Shown in pieces: positions 57,175 to 64,000 of a stretch of DNA of 64,000 nucleotides. Under the pieces are notes generated by a model. It ran no database searches, was not told the origin of the DNA, and was given only the letters and a program-made list of their open reading frames with translations. The position numbers were made by a program, and so were the translations under genes. How positions within the stretch are numbered: position 1 is the stretch's first letter; each line of letters starts with the position of its first letter. Origin of the DNA: Streptomyces sp. NBC_00523 (GTDB lineage Bacteria; Actinomycetota; Actinomycetes; Streptomycetales; Streptomycetaceae); NCBI RefSeq assembly GCF_036346615.1, contig NZ_CP107836.1, forward strand, positions 3,596,001 to 3,660,000, given 5' to 3'.

Positions 57175-58506
57175 TCAGTCCGCGAGCACGTCGGGCTTCC
57201 CCTCGCTGCGCGGCCGTTCGTCGACCATCTTGCCCCAGACGATCAAACGGTACGTACTCGTGAATTCCGGCGTACACGTCGTCAAGGTGATGTACCGGCC
57301 GGGCTTGGTGAACCCGGACTGCTCCGGCACCGGCGCGATCACGGAGACGTTGGAGGGCGAGGTCTGCGCCAGCTCGCTCGTCATCTCGTACGTGTAGTAC
57401 GCCTCCCGGGTCTCGACCACGATCGGGTCGCCGGGCTTCAGGCGGTTGATGTAGCGGAACGGTTCGCCATGGGTGTTGCGGTGGCCGGCCAGCGCGAAGT
57501 TGCCCTCCTTGGCGGAGGGCATCGCCGTCTTCAGCGGCTTCTCGCTGTAGTGGCCGACCATGCCCCGGTCGAGGACCTTCTCCTTGCTGGTGCCCTCCGC
57601 GATCGGCGTGACGACGTCCAGCTTGGGGATGTGGATGATGGCGAAGCCCTGCCCCGGCTCGAACGCTTCCTGCTTCTCAGGGGTCTTCTCGTTCTTGGCC
57701 CAGTCGTCCTGGATCTTGTGCGTCTCCCGGCCGGCGATCTGGTCGGCGCGCACATTCGTCCACCAGAGCTGGTAGGTGACGAACAGGAGCATCAGGACGC
57801 CCAGGGTGATGAAGAGCTCGCCGATGCCCCGGCTGATGACGATCGCGGGGCTGTCCTTGGCGGCCTTGGCCGCGCGGCGCGCCTCCATGCGCGTCATGGG
57901 CTTCGCCGGGGCCGCGCTCTGGGGACCGGGCCGCGGCGCGGGACGCCGGCGGCCGCGCCCCTTGGCGGCACGCCTGCGCTCGGCGCGTCCGCCGGTGGGC
58001 GGGGGCGTGGGCGCGTCAGGCGCTCCTCCGGGCGCGTCGGGTACGCCTCCGGGCGCGTCGGCCTCGGTGAGCGCTTCCGGCTCCGGGCGGGGCGCCGGCA
58101 CGACCGGGTCGCCCGCGTCTATTCGGCCGAGGACCTCCGTGGCCGGCTCCACGGCCTCGGAGGCAGGGGGCTGCGGAACGGCCGCGGGGCCCGGGACGTG
58201 CGGGTCGGGCGCGGGCGGCGATGCCTCCGAAGGCGGCTGTACGGGCTCCTGGTGGCCGTACCAGTCCCGTTGGTACCCATCGGGGTCGTACCACTCCTGC
58301 GGGGCCTGCTGAGGGCTCTGTGGCTCGTAGGGCGCCTGCTGCGGGACCACGGGCTCCGGGACCACGGGCTCCGGGCCCGGCAGCGGGTCGTTCAACGGGT
58401 CCGCCAGCCGGTGGACCGCCGCCTCGAACGCGCCCGGGTCCTCGTACGCCCGCGGATCGTGCGGGTCGTCCTGCCCGGCCCCGGCTCCGTGGCGGGGTGG
58501 GGTCAC
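57175..58506 (-). CDS. Class E sortase, copy 2, with long N-terminal tail
   Basis: A 443-aa sortase. About 200 N-terminal residues are Pro/Glu/Gln/Ala-rich and disordered (for example PEPVVPEPVVPQQAPYEPQ, DAPGGVPDAPGGAPDAP repeats), ending in a basic patch, then the membrane helix (ELFITLGVLMLLFVTYQLWW) and a catalytic domain with LAGHRNTHG, TLTTC and TYRLIVWG. GTG 58506 overlaps the stop of the glutamine amidotransferase (GTGA). The tail is predicted cytoplasmic and is absent from copy 1; it could bind partners or be phosphorylated by nearby kinases. Confidence 0.92.
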   Translation of the reverse strand: MTPPRHGAGAGQDDPHDPRAYEDPGAFEAAVHRLADPLNDPLPGPEPVVPEPVVPQQAPYEPQSPQQAPQEWYDPDGYQRDWYGHQEPVQPPSEASPPAPDPHVPGPAAVPQPPASEAVEPATEVLGRIDAGDPVVPAPRPEPEALTEADAPGGVPDAPGGAPDAPTPPPTGGRAERRRAAKGRGRRRPAPRPGPQSAAPAKPMTRMEARRAAKAAKDSPAIVISRGIGELFITLGVLMLLFVTYQLWWTNVRADQIAGRETHKIQDDWAKNEKTPEKQEAFEPGQGFAIIHIPKLDVVTPIAEGTSKEKVLDRGMVGHYSEKPLKTAMPSAKEGNFALAGHRNTHGEPFRYINRLKPGDPIVVETREAYYTYEMTSELAQTSPSNVSVIAPVPEQSGFTKPGRYITLTTCTPEFTSTYRLIVWGKMVDERPRSEGKPDVLAD

Positions 58507-59141
58507 GCGACGGCCTTGCCCACCACCGGAGCGAGCCCCGCCGACCTCTCGACGGCTCCGGTGTCCCCGCAGCGCACCAGCCAGTTGGCCAGCATCAGGT
58601 GGCCGTGCTCGGTGAGCACCGACTCCGGGTGGAACTGCACGCCCTCGACGGCCAGCTCGCGGTGGCGGAGGCCCATGATGATGCCGTCCGCGGTCCGCGC
58701 GGTGACTTCCAGCTCGTCGGGCACGGTGTCCGGCTCGGCGGCGAGCGAGTGGTAGCGGGTCGCGGTGAACGGCGAGGGCAGTCCGGCGAAGACGCCCGCG
58801 CCCTCGTGGAGCACCGCCGAGGTCTTGCCGTGCAGCAGCTCGGGGGCGCGGCCGACGACGCCGCCGTACGCCACCGCCATGGACTGCATGCCCAGGCAGA
58901 CCCCGAAGACCGGGACGCCGGTCGCCGCGCAGTGCCGCACCATGTCGACGCAGACGCCCGCGTGCTCCGGGGTGCCGGGGCCGGGGGAGAGCAGGACGCC
59001 GTCGAAGCCGTCCTGCGCGTGGGCCGTGGTCACCTCGTCGTTGCGCAGCACCTCGCACTCGGCACCGAGCTGGTAGAGGTACTGGACGAGGTTGAAGACG
59101 AAGCTGTCGTAGTTGTCCACGACCAGGATGCGGGCGCTCAC
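58503..59141 (-). CDS. pabA: Aminodeoxychorismate/anthranilate synthase glutamine amidotransferase (PabA/TrpG)
   Basis: A 212-aa class I glutamine amidotransferase. ILVVDNYDSFVFNLVQYLYQLG at the start, LSPGPGTPEHAG, catalytic Cys in GVFGVCLGMQSMAVAYGG-like PVFGVCLGMQ, and the His/Glu pair in GVQFHPESVLTEHGH. It supplies ammonia for aminodeoxychorismate (folate) or anthranilate. The chorismate-binding partner is not in the window. GTG 59141 overlaps the stop of the upstream 61-aa gene. This gene is likewise found next to pknB/crgA in mycobacteria. Confidence 0.94.
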   Translation of the reverse strand: MSARILVVDNYDSFVFNLVQYLYQLGAECEVLRNDEVTTAHAQDGFDGVLLSPGPGTPEHAGVCVDMVRHCAATGVPVFGVCLGMQSMAVAYGGVVGRAPELLHGKTSAVLHEGAGVFAGLPSPFTATRYHSLAAEPDTVPDELEVTARTADGIIMGLRHRELAVEGVQFHPESVLTEHGHLMLANWLVRCGDTGAVERSAGLAPVVGKAVA

Positions 59142-59323
59142 CGGGCGGCCCCCGTCGGCGCGCTCGCTCCGTCGACCGTCACATCGCCGAACGGAAGCAG
59201 CGGCTCCGCCCACGGGAAGACGTACTGGAACAGCACATAGACGACCGCCAGGGCGAGGACGAGCGAAATGAACGCACGCACCCACACGTTGCCCGGCAGA
59301 TGCCGCCAGATCCAGCTGTACAT
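59138..59323 (-). CDS. 61-aa single-pass membrane protein
   Basis: A small protein: MYSWIWRHLPGNVWVRAF, then a hydrophobic helix (ISLVLALAVVYVLFQYVF) and a short acidic outer tail (WAEPLLPFGDVTVDGA). I cannot assign a function. Its stop overlaps the pabA start (GTGA), the ATG at 59323 opens a clear frame, and it sits in the conserved DUF881-pabA interval, all supporting expression. Position next to crgA and PASTA kinase genes hints at a cell-envelope or division role. Confidence 0.75.
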   Translation of the reverse strand: MYSWIWRHLPGNVWVRAFISLVLALAVVYVLFQYVFPWAEPLLPFGDVTVDGASAPTGAAR

Positions 59324-59417
59324 CCAGACCCTCCATTCGGTACCGGGTCCAGACTAAAGGGCCCGGGGCCCGGCGTGGGGTGCCTGTGGAAAGCTGTGCG
59401 ACGCCTGTCGCCGTCTG

Positions 59418-60185
59418 CTACTTCACCGGCTCCGCGTAGTGCAGGTCCACGGTGCCCGAGTAGCCGGGGAGGGTCGCGGTCCCCTGCTCGTCCACCTTCC
59501 AGCCGAGCCCGTACGCCTTCACGTACAGCAGGTAGTTCTGGATCGCCGGCGAGGCGTCCAGCGCCCGCCGCAGCGCAGCGGTGTCGCCGACCGCGGTGAT
59601 CTTGTACGGGGGTGAGTAGACCCGGCCCTGGAGGATCAGGGTGTTGCCGACGCAGCGCACGGCGCTGGTGGAGATCAGCCGCTGGTCCATGACCTTGACG
59701 CCCTTGGCGCCGCCCTGCCACAGGGCGTTGACGACGGCCTGGAGGTCCTGCTGGTGGATGACCAGGTCGTTGGGCTGCGGATCGGGGTAGCCGGGGCTGG
59801 CGGTGGCGTTGGGCGGGGCGTCGTTGAGCGTGACGGAGACGGCCGGGCCGGACAGCTCGGTGGTGCCCGCGGTCCGCTCCAGCGCCTTGAGCCTGGCGGC
59901 CTCCGCCCTGGTGCTGCCGTTGTCGCGCTGGGCGAGGCTGTCGACGTCCTCGCGCACGGATGCGGCGGACTCCTCCAGGGCGGCGTTCTTCTCGCTGCGC
60001 TGCTGGATGAGGTCGGAAAGCTTCAGCAGTGAGGCGTCGGTCCGGATATTGGTGCCCTTCGCCGTATTCGCGCTGGTCACGAAGATGAGTCCGGCAAGGG
60101 CGAAAACGGCAGCCGTGAGCACTCTGGCCGGGTGCCGGAAGGTGCGGCGGACCGGCCCGGGGGGAGAGTCGGCAGAATTGCTCAA
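59418..60185 (-). CDS. DUF881 family protein
   Basis: A 255-aa protein with an N-terminal membrane helix or signal anchor (VLTAAVFALAGLIFVTSA), a coiled-coil stretch (LLKLSDLIQQRSEKNAALEESAASVREDVDSLAQ) and the DUF881 domain (SGPAVSVTLNDAP, NDLVIHQQDLQAVVNALWQGGAKGVKVMDQRLISTSAVRCVGNTLILQGRVYSPPYKI). The family is common in Gram-positives next to division and ftsQ-type loci; function unknown. TTG 60185 is used, with GGAGATAAGG before it; no better start precedes the helix. Confidence 0.88.
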   Translation of the reverse strand: MSNSADSPPGPVRRTFRHPARVLTAAVFALAGLIFVTSANTAKGTNIRTDASLLKLSDLIQQRSEKNAALEESAASVREDVDSLAQRDNGSTRAEAARLKALERTAGTTELSGPAVSVTLNDAPPNATASPGYPDPQPNDLVIHQQDLQAVVNALWQGGAKGVKVMDQRLISTSAVRCVGNTLILQGRVYSPPYKITAVGDTAALRRALDASPAIQNYLLYVKAYGLGWKVDEQGTATLPGYSGTVDLHYAEPVK

Positions 60186-60326
60186 CGTACCCTTATCTCC
60201 TTCGGTGCCACGGAAGGACTACGCTAACGGACGCCCGGGGGAGGCCACATTCCCCCTCGCGCCCCGCCCCGGCGCCAGCCACAGTTCCCTGCGCGGTCAC
60301 GCAGCGCATCGACAGGAGAGTTCCTC

Positions 60327-60581
60327 GTGCCGAAGTCACGGATCCGCAAGAAGGCCGACTTCACGCCGCCCCCGGCGAAGCAGGCGACCAACATAAAGCT
60401 GACCAGCCGTAGCTGGGTGGCGCCCGTGATGCTGGCGCTGTTCCTCATCGGGCTGGCCTGGATCGTCGTTTTCTATGTGACCGACGGCGATCTGCCGGTG
60501 AAGTCGCTGGGGAACTGGAACATCGTCGTCGGCTTCGGTTTCATCGCCGGCGGCTTCGGCGTCTCCACCCAGTGGAAATAG
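60327..60581 (+). CDS. crgA: Cell division inhibitor/coordinator CrgA
   Basis: An 84-aa membrane protein of the CrgA (WhiP) family. A basic cytoplasmic N-terminus ([16 protein letters not shown]) is followed by two helices ([21 protein letters not shown] and [16 protein letters not shown]) and the terminal TQWK, as in the family. In Streptomyces CrgA restrains FtsZ ring formation in aerial hyphae; in mycobacteria it bridges FtsZ and PBPs. GTG 60327 follows GACAGGAGAG. Divergent from the DUF881 gene. Confidence 0.96.
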   Translation: MPKSRIRKKADFTPPPAKQATNIKLTSRSWVAPVMLALFLIGLAWIVVFYVTDGDLPVKSLGNWNIVVGFGFIAGGFGVSTQWK

Positions 60582-60901
60582 CCCACGCGACCGCGTAGAA
60601 CCACACGCCGACCCTGCTCCGCAACCCCTGCCCTGAGTTACCCACAGCGTTATCCACAGGTGGGGGAAAAGGTCAGACGATCTGTGGATAACTCTCAGGC
60701 CGTTGACGCCGGTGTGACTGCAGCCGCCCCCGCCCCGGGGCGGGACGCCCCTTGTCCCGACTGGAAAAACCCAGCTCAGGGACAAGGGGCACAGTTGTTC
60801 CCGCGCTATGCACAAGATCCGGATCATGCTGTGGAACCCTGTGGACAACTCCGGTCACAAATGGTCCACAACTGTCCTGTGGAGACGGCCGGAGGCGCCC
60901 T
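60582..60901. other. DnaA-box-rich intergenic region
   Basis: A 320-bp spacer between crgA and the rhomboid gene (converging). It holds perfect DnaA boxes TTATCCACA at 60650-60658, TGTGGATAA at 60683-60691 (reverse) and TGTGGACAA at 60840-60848 (reverse), plus near matches TTACCCACA 60638-60646 and TGGTCCACA 60862-60870. An imperfect inverted repeat around CTTGTCCC...GGGACAAGGGG (60750-60788) could terminate either gene. Confidence 0.65.
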
Positions 60902-61810
60902 CTAGGTCAGGGCAGCCGTTCTCGTCACCACGATCAGGACGACGGCCACGAGCACCAGGGCGCAGGTCCCGAACTGCACCAGATCCCGGCGTTCACGCGG
61001 GGCGTGCACCATGCCGATCCCGATCAGCACTCCGGCGATCAGCCCCCCGACATGCGCCTGCCAGGCGATCCCGCCCCAGGGGTTGAAGGTGATGATCAGG
61101 TTGAGCGCGAAGATCGCGATGACCGGGCGCATGTCGTAGTTCAGCCGGCGCATCAGTACGGCGGTGGCGCCCAGCAGACCGTAGATGGCGCCCGAGGCTC
61201 CCAGCGACGGCTGGTTCGGCTCCGCGAGCCAGTACGTCAGGGCGCCGCCCGCCAGCCCGGAGAGCAGGTAGAGCGCGAGGAAGCGGACGCGGCCCAGCTT
61301 CGCCTCCAGCGGTCCGCCCAGCCACCACAGCCCCAGCATGTTGAAGGCGATGTGCCACGGCGCCTCGTGCAGGAACATCGACGTCACCAGCCGGTACCAC
61401 TGGCCCTCCGCGATGCCCTCAAGCGGCCCTTCGTCCGTGAAGACGGCACGGCCCAGGAGCTCGAGACGGTCGACCAGCGAATGGTCGGCCAGGACCGCGA
61501 CGAACACCGCGAGGTTGATCCCCATGAGGATCTTGGTGACCAGCCGGGGGTCCGCCGCGACGACGCCCCCGGCCAGTGTGCGCGGGCGCGCGGCCGAGGC
61601 GCTGTGCCCCGTACCGGATCCCCGGCGGACGCAGTCCGGGCACTGGAAGCCGACCGACGCGTCGACCATGCAGTCCGGGCAGATGGGCCGGTCGCAGCGG
61701 ACGCACCGGACCGCTGTCTCCCGGTCCGGGTGCCGATAGCAGTGGGCCGGCCCCTCGACGGGCGGGGGTGTTCCGGCCGCGCCCGGCGGCTGCTGGTCCA
61801 TCGGTCCCAT
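60902..61810 (-). CDS. Rhomboid-family intramembrane serine protease with N-terminal zinc-binding motif
   Basis: A 302-aa polytopic protease. Catalytic Ser206 in GASGAIYG and His253 in QAHVGG, with HEAPWHIAFNMLGLWWLGGPLE as the conserved helix 2 region, and six to seven transmembrane helices. The N-terminal 60 residues carry seven cysteines and histidines arranged like a B-box/zinc ribbon (CYRHPDRETAVRCVRCDRPICPDC, FQCPDC). ATG 61810 follows GGGAAGCC; ATG 61801 is a near alternative. Substrates unknown. Convergent with crgA. Confidence 0.93.
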   Translation of the reverse strand: MGPMDQQPPGAAGTPPPVEGPAHCYRHPDRETAVRCVRCDRPICPDCMVDASVGFQCPDCVRRGSGTGHSASAARPRTLAGGVVAADPRLVTKILMGINLAVFVAVLADHSLVDRLELLGRAVFTDEGPLEGIAEGQWYRLVTSMFLHEAPWHIAFNMLGLWWLGGPLEAKLGRVRFLALYLLSGLAGGALTYWLAEPNQPSLGASGAIYGLLGATAVLMRRLNYDMRPVIAIFALNLIITFNPWGGIAWQAHVGGLIAGVLIGIGMVHAPRERRDLVQFGTCALVLVAVVLIVVTRTAALT

Positions 61811-61956
61811 GGCTTCCCGGTCCCCTCGGTCCTCGTCGTCGCACGGGTGCGCACGACACCGCCCCGCGCATCCGTTCTGCCATGAGATACGGACGGGCGG
61901 GGCGGTTGGTTCCCGAACGTGAAATCGGAGAGTGAGCAGACGGACGCGCTGGGCGA

Positions 61957-62484
61957 TCAGCGCTTCTCCACGCTCACCGACTCGATGACGACGTCCTGCA
62001 CCGGCCGGTCGGTACGCGCGTTGGTCGCGGTGCCCGCGATGGCGTCCACCACCTGCCGGCTCTTCGCGTCCTCCACCTCGCCGAAGATCGTGTGCTTGTT
62101 GGTCAGCCAGGCCGTCGGCGAGACCGTGACGAAGAACTGCGAGCCGTTGGTGCCGGGTCCGGAGTTGGCCATGGCGAGCAGATACGGCTTGGTGAAGGCG
62201 AGATCGGGGTGGAACTCGTCCGCGAACTTGTACCCGGGGCCACCCGTGCCGTTCCCCAGCGGGTCACCGCCCTGAATCATGAAACCGCTGATCACGCGGT
62301 GGAAGACGGTGCCGTCGTACAACCGGGCCCGGGTCGGCTGCCCCGTGGCCGGGTCGGTCCACTCGCGCTCACCCTGGGCGAGCTCGACGAAGTTCTTGAC
62401 CGTCTTCGGAGCGTGGTTCGGCAGGAGCCGGATCTCGATGTCGCCCTGATTGGTCTTCAAGGTGGCGTAAAGCTGCTCGGCCAC
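61957..62484 (-). CDS. ppiB: Cyclophilin-type peptidyl-prolyl cis-trans isomerase
   Basis: A 175-aa cytosolic foldase accelerating X-Pro isomerisation. Cyclophilin core: IRLLPNHAPKTVKNFVELAQGE, YDGTVFHRVISGFMIQGGDPLGNGTGGPGYKFADEF, LLAMANSGPGTNGSQFFVTV, HTIFGEV. The active-site Arg (FHRV) and Phe/Gln residues are intact. GTG 62484 follows GGAAGG; the frame is open far upstream without support. No signal peptide from this start. Single gene, divergent from the DUF5324 gene. Confidence 0.95.
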   Translation of the reverse strand: MAEQLYATLKTNQGDIEIRLLPNHAPKTVKNFVELAQGEREWTDPATGQPTRARLYDGTVFHRVISGFMIQGGDPLGNGTGGPGYKFADEFHPDLAFTKPYLLAMANSGPGTNGSQFFVTVSPTAWLTNKHTIFGEVEDAKSRQVVDAIAGTATNARTDRPVQDVVIESVSVEKR

Positions 62485-62820
62485 GATCTGCCTTCCGTGA
62501 GTCTGCACGTGTGCTCTGCGCGTCTGCGCTGCGCGCCGGACCGCACCGCTGACCGGGCCGGACCGACGCTCCGATCCTTGCACGGGCCGCCCCCGCGGCG
62601 TCCGAGGCGGGAGACGGTCGCCTCCGCGCCGCCGCGGCACAACCGATGCGGCCAAGTGCGTGACGAACCGGCGCGATACCGGATGAACCATGGCATGGTC
62701 GTCGGGAGGTACCGAATGACCCGGATGCCCGCCCCACATGCCGCACAGGGCCCACGCAGGCATGATCTCGAATTGGGTGGAAAGGCGGAGTACCTACCCG
62801 CCACCAAGGAGGAGGATCCC
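62485..62820. other. Divergent spacer between ppiB and the DUF5324 gene
   Basis: 336 bp with no supported gene in any frame. It must contain both divergent promoters; AAGGAGGAGGATCCC at its right end is a strong ribosome site. No clear palindrome was found. Confidence 0.5.
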
Positions 62821-63552
62821 GTGACCCGCATCGACAGCGTGCGTGCCGCAACCGACTCGGCGAGGGACAGCGTGCAGCACGCCGCGGAAGTGGTGGCGCC
62901 CTACGCCGACTCGGCCAAGGACCAGGCCGTTCACTATGCGCACGAGGCCCGCACGCTGCTCGCACCGAAGGTGTCGAAGGCAGCCAAGCAGGCCCGTGTG
63001 CAGTACGGCGCGCACGTCGCCCCGCGTATCGAGCTCGCCCGCACACACGTACCCCCCAAGGTCGACGAGGCCGCCCAGCGCGCCGCGCTCCGCACCCGTC
63101 AGGCCGCCCGCAGCGCCGCGGACTACACCGTCCCGCGCATCGAGAGCGCCCGGGCCGCCGCCCAGCCGGTGGCGGAGGAAGCCGCCGCCCGCAGCGCCGC
63201 CGCGGTGGCCGCACTGCGCGGCCAGGTCACGGCCAAGCAGATTCGCAAGCTGGCCCGGAAGCACGAGCGACGGGCCAGGGCGGGCAAGGCGTTCAAGGGC
63301 CTGGCCGTGACCGGCATCCTCGCGGCCGCCGGCTACGCGGTGTGGCGCTGGTGGGACAAGCAGGCCAACCCCGAGTGGCTGGTGGAGCCGCCCGCCCCCA
63401 CCGAGGTGGACGACCGCGCCCCGCTGTCCTCCGTCGACGGCAGCCCGCAGACCTCGACCCTCCTGGACCCCGAGGTCGAGGCCAAGCAGGCCGACGCCGA
63501 GGCGGCCGGCGAGGACGGCCCGGAGGGCACGGGCCTGGACGACCGCGCCTGA
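62821..63552 (+). CDS. DUF5324 family protein
   Basis: A 243-aa protein. The first ~165 residues are Ala/Arg/Lys-rich amphipathic helix repeats (for example DSARDSVQHAAEVVAPYADSAKDQAV, RIESARAAAQPVAEEAA), similar in texture to late-embryogenesis-abundant or apolipoprotein-like helices. A transmembrane helix (LAVTGILAAAGYAVWRWW, about 160-180) and an acidic tail follow. This is the make-up of the streptomycete DUF5324 family, function unknown. GTG 62821 directly follows a near-perfect ribosome site. A terminator closes the unit. Confidence 0.82.
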   Translation: MTRIDSVRAATDSARDSVQHAAEVVAPYADSAKDQAVHYAHEARTLLAPKVSKAAKQARVQYGAHVAPRIELARTHVPPKVDEAAQRAALRTRQAARSAADYTVPRIESARAAAQPVAEEAAARSAAAVAALRGQVTAKQIRKLARKHERRARAGKAFKGLAVTGILAAAGYAVWRWWDKQANPEWLVEPPAPTEVDDRAPLSSVDGSPQTSTLLDPEVEAKQADAEAAGEDGPEGTGLDDRA

Positions 63553-63584
63553 CCCGCGCACACCGCACGACAGCACGCACACCA

Positions 63585-63628
63585 AAGAGGTCCCCTGATC
63601 CGTGTTTCCGCAGATCAGGGGACCTCTT
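63585..63628. terminator. Terminator between DUF5324 gene and tRNA-Ala
   Basis: A perfect 16-bp stem (AAGAGGTCCCCTGATC, 63585-63600, with 63613-63628) and a 12-nt loop between converging transcription units. Confidence 0.88.
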
Positions 63629-63634
63629 GGGATG

Positions 63635-63707
63635 TGGAGCCTAGGAGATTCGAACTCCTGACATCTGCCTTGCAAAGGCAGCGCTCTACCAACTGAGCTA
63701 AGGCCCC
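63635..63707 (-). tRNA. tRNA-Ala (anticodon TGC)
   Basis: 73 nt. Acceptor GGGGCCT pairs with AGGCTCC (one G-U) plus discriminator A; D arm TAGCTCAGTTGGTAGAGC; anticodon stem CTGCC/GGCAG encloses TTTGCAA, giving TGC; T arm AGGAGTTCGAATCTCCT. CCA is not encoded. Confidence 0.97.
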
Positions 63708-63876
63708 GACAGCACGCAGCCCGAACACCTGGATGTTCCGGTCACCGCCGCAGAACAGAGTACCGGCTCACCCCGGTGATCCTGCAAAAATTCGGGGACT
63801 CCCCGTGCGCGACCACGCTCCGTAAGATGCTGGTCGAGGTTCGCAGCAGCGAAGCCGATGCGAAGGGGAGACGCAA

Positions 63877-64000
63877 TGGATGCAGCGCAGCAAGAGGCGA
63901 CGGCCAGAGCCAGAGACCTCCAGCGCAGTTGGTACGGGGAGCCGTTGGGGGCGCTCTTCCGCCGGCTGATCGACGACCTCGGACTCAACCAGGCCCGCCT
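63877..64000 (+). CDS. XRE-type helix-turn-helix regulator (5' end only)
   Basis: Partial gene running off the window. ATG 63877 follows GAAGGGGA. The visible 41 residues include EPLGALFRRLIDDLGLNQARL, the first helices of a cro/C1-type domain. The remainder lies beyond the window, so its class is open. Confidence 0.7.

Noticed and set aside
60582..60901. oriC
   Set aside because: DnaA boxes are too few, and the region is flanked by crgA and a rhomboid gene rather than dnaA and dnaN.

Overview
The window is chromosomal DNA from a Streptomyces-type actinomycete. The evidence is very high GC with GTG/TTG starts and 4-nt start/stop overlaps, the fhaA-fhaB-pstP-ftsW/rodA-pbpA-pknB cell-wall signalling cluster followed by class E sortases and crgA, two branched-chain keto acid dehydrogenase clusters, a Bpa proteasome activator, and perfect copies of the actinobacterial parS sequence. 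The parS sites, the perfect DnaA boxes and the crgA/pknB region suggest that the right end lies on the approach to oriC. No phage, integrase, CRISPR array or rRNA is visible.

Layout. 0-8.7 kb is accessory in character: an enolase, a palindromic MITE-like element, three small secreted DUF2690-type paralogues, a 32-aa membrane microprotein coupled to a GNAT acetyltransferase, a DUF4097 lipoprotein, a GAF/SpoIIE phosphatase followed by an apparently frameshifted ATP-binding (anti-sigma-like) gene, and a divergent reductase/TetR pair around a perfect operator palindrome. 8.7-15.6 kb holds a DUF4232 lipoprotein, the first bkd operon (E1alpha, E1beta, E2), a DevR/DosR-like response regulator, a PPOX-fold gene with a DevR-type box at its promoter, and an APH-like phosphotransferase. 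15.6-29.7 kb has two divergent Ser/Thr kinases, a PadR/ABC exporter unit, Bpa, a quinone oxidoreductase, a K+ channel whose start codon overlaps parS, MoeA and a MobA-DUF6457 fusion.

29.7-43 kb is catabolic: the second bkd operon with a divergent Lrp/AsnC regulator, then a phenylacetate island (TetR PaaR, paaN, paaABCDE) whose two transcription units share an identical 14-bp operator and are separated by a minus-strand DUF5819/HTTM/SpoU operon. 43-47.7 kb contains a rhodanese, a J-domain-like protein, a DUF2252 protein and a DUF3533-type membrane protein divergent from a MarR regulator, with three GTTG-N7-CAAC repeats between them. After a second parS and tRNA-Leu(CAG), 48.2-60.6 kb is the conserved growth and division locus: FHA proteins, PstP phosphatase, SEDS glycosyltransferase, PBP2 and PASTA kinase PknB, converging on two sortases, PabA/TrpG, two small or DUF membrane proteins, and crgA. 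60.6-64 kb has a DnaA-box-rich spacer, a rhomboid protease, a cyclophilin, a DUF5324 protein, tRNA-Ala(TGC) and the start of an XRE-type regulator.

Functionally, the two bkd operons probably feed branched acyl-CoA primers to fatty acid and polyketide synthesis. The paa genes epoxidise phenylacetyl-CoA and process its ring-opened product. The PknB/PstP/FHA module probably tunes peptidoglycan synthesis by PBP2 and the SEDS protein. All function calls rest on motifs and gene order read by eye; no database search was run.
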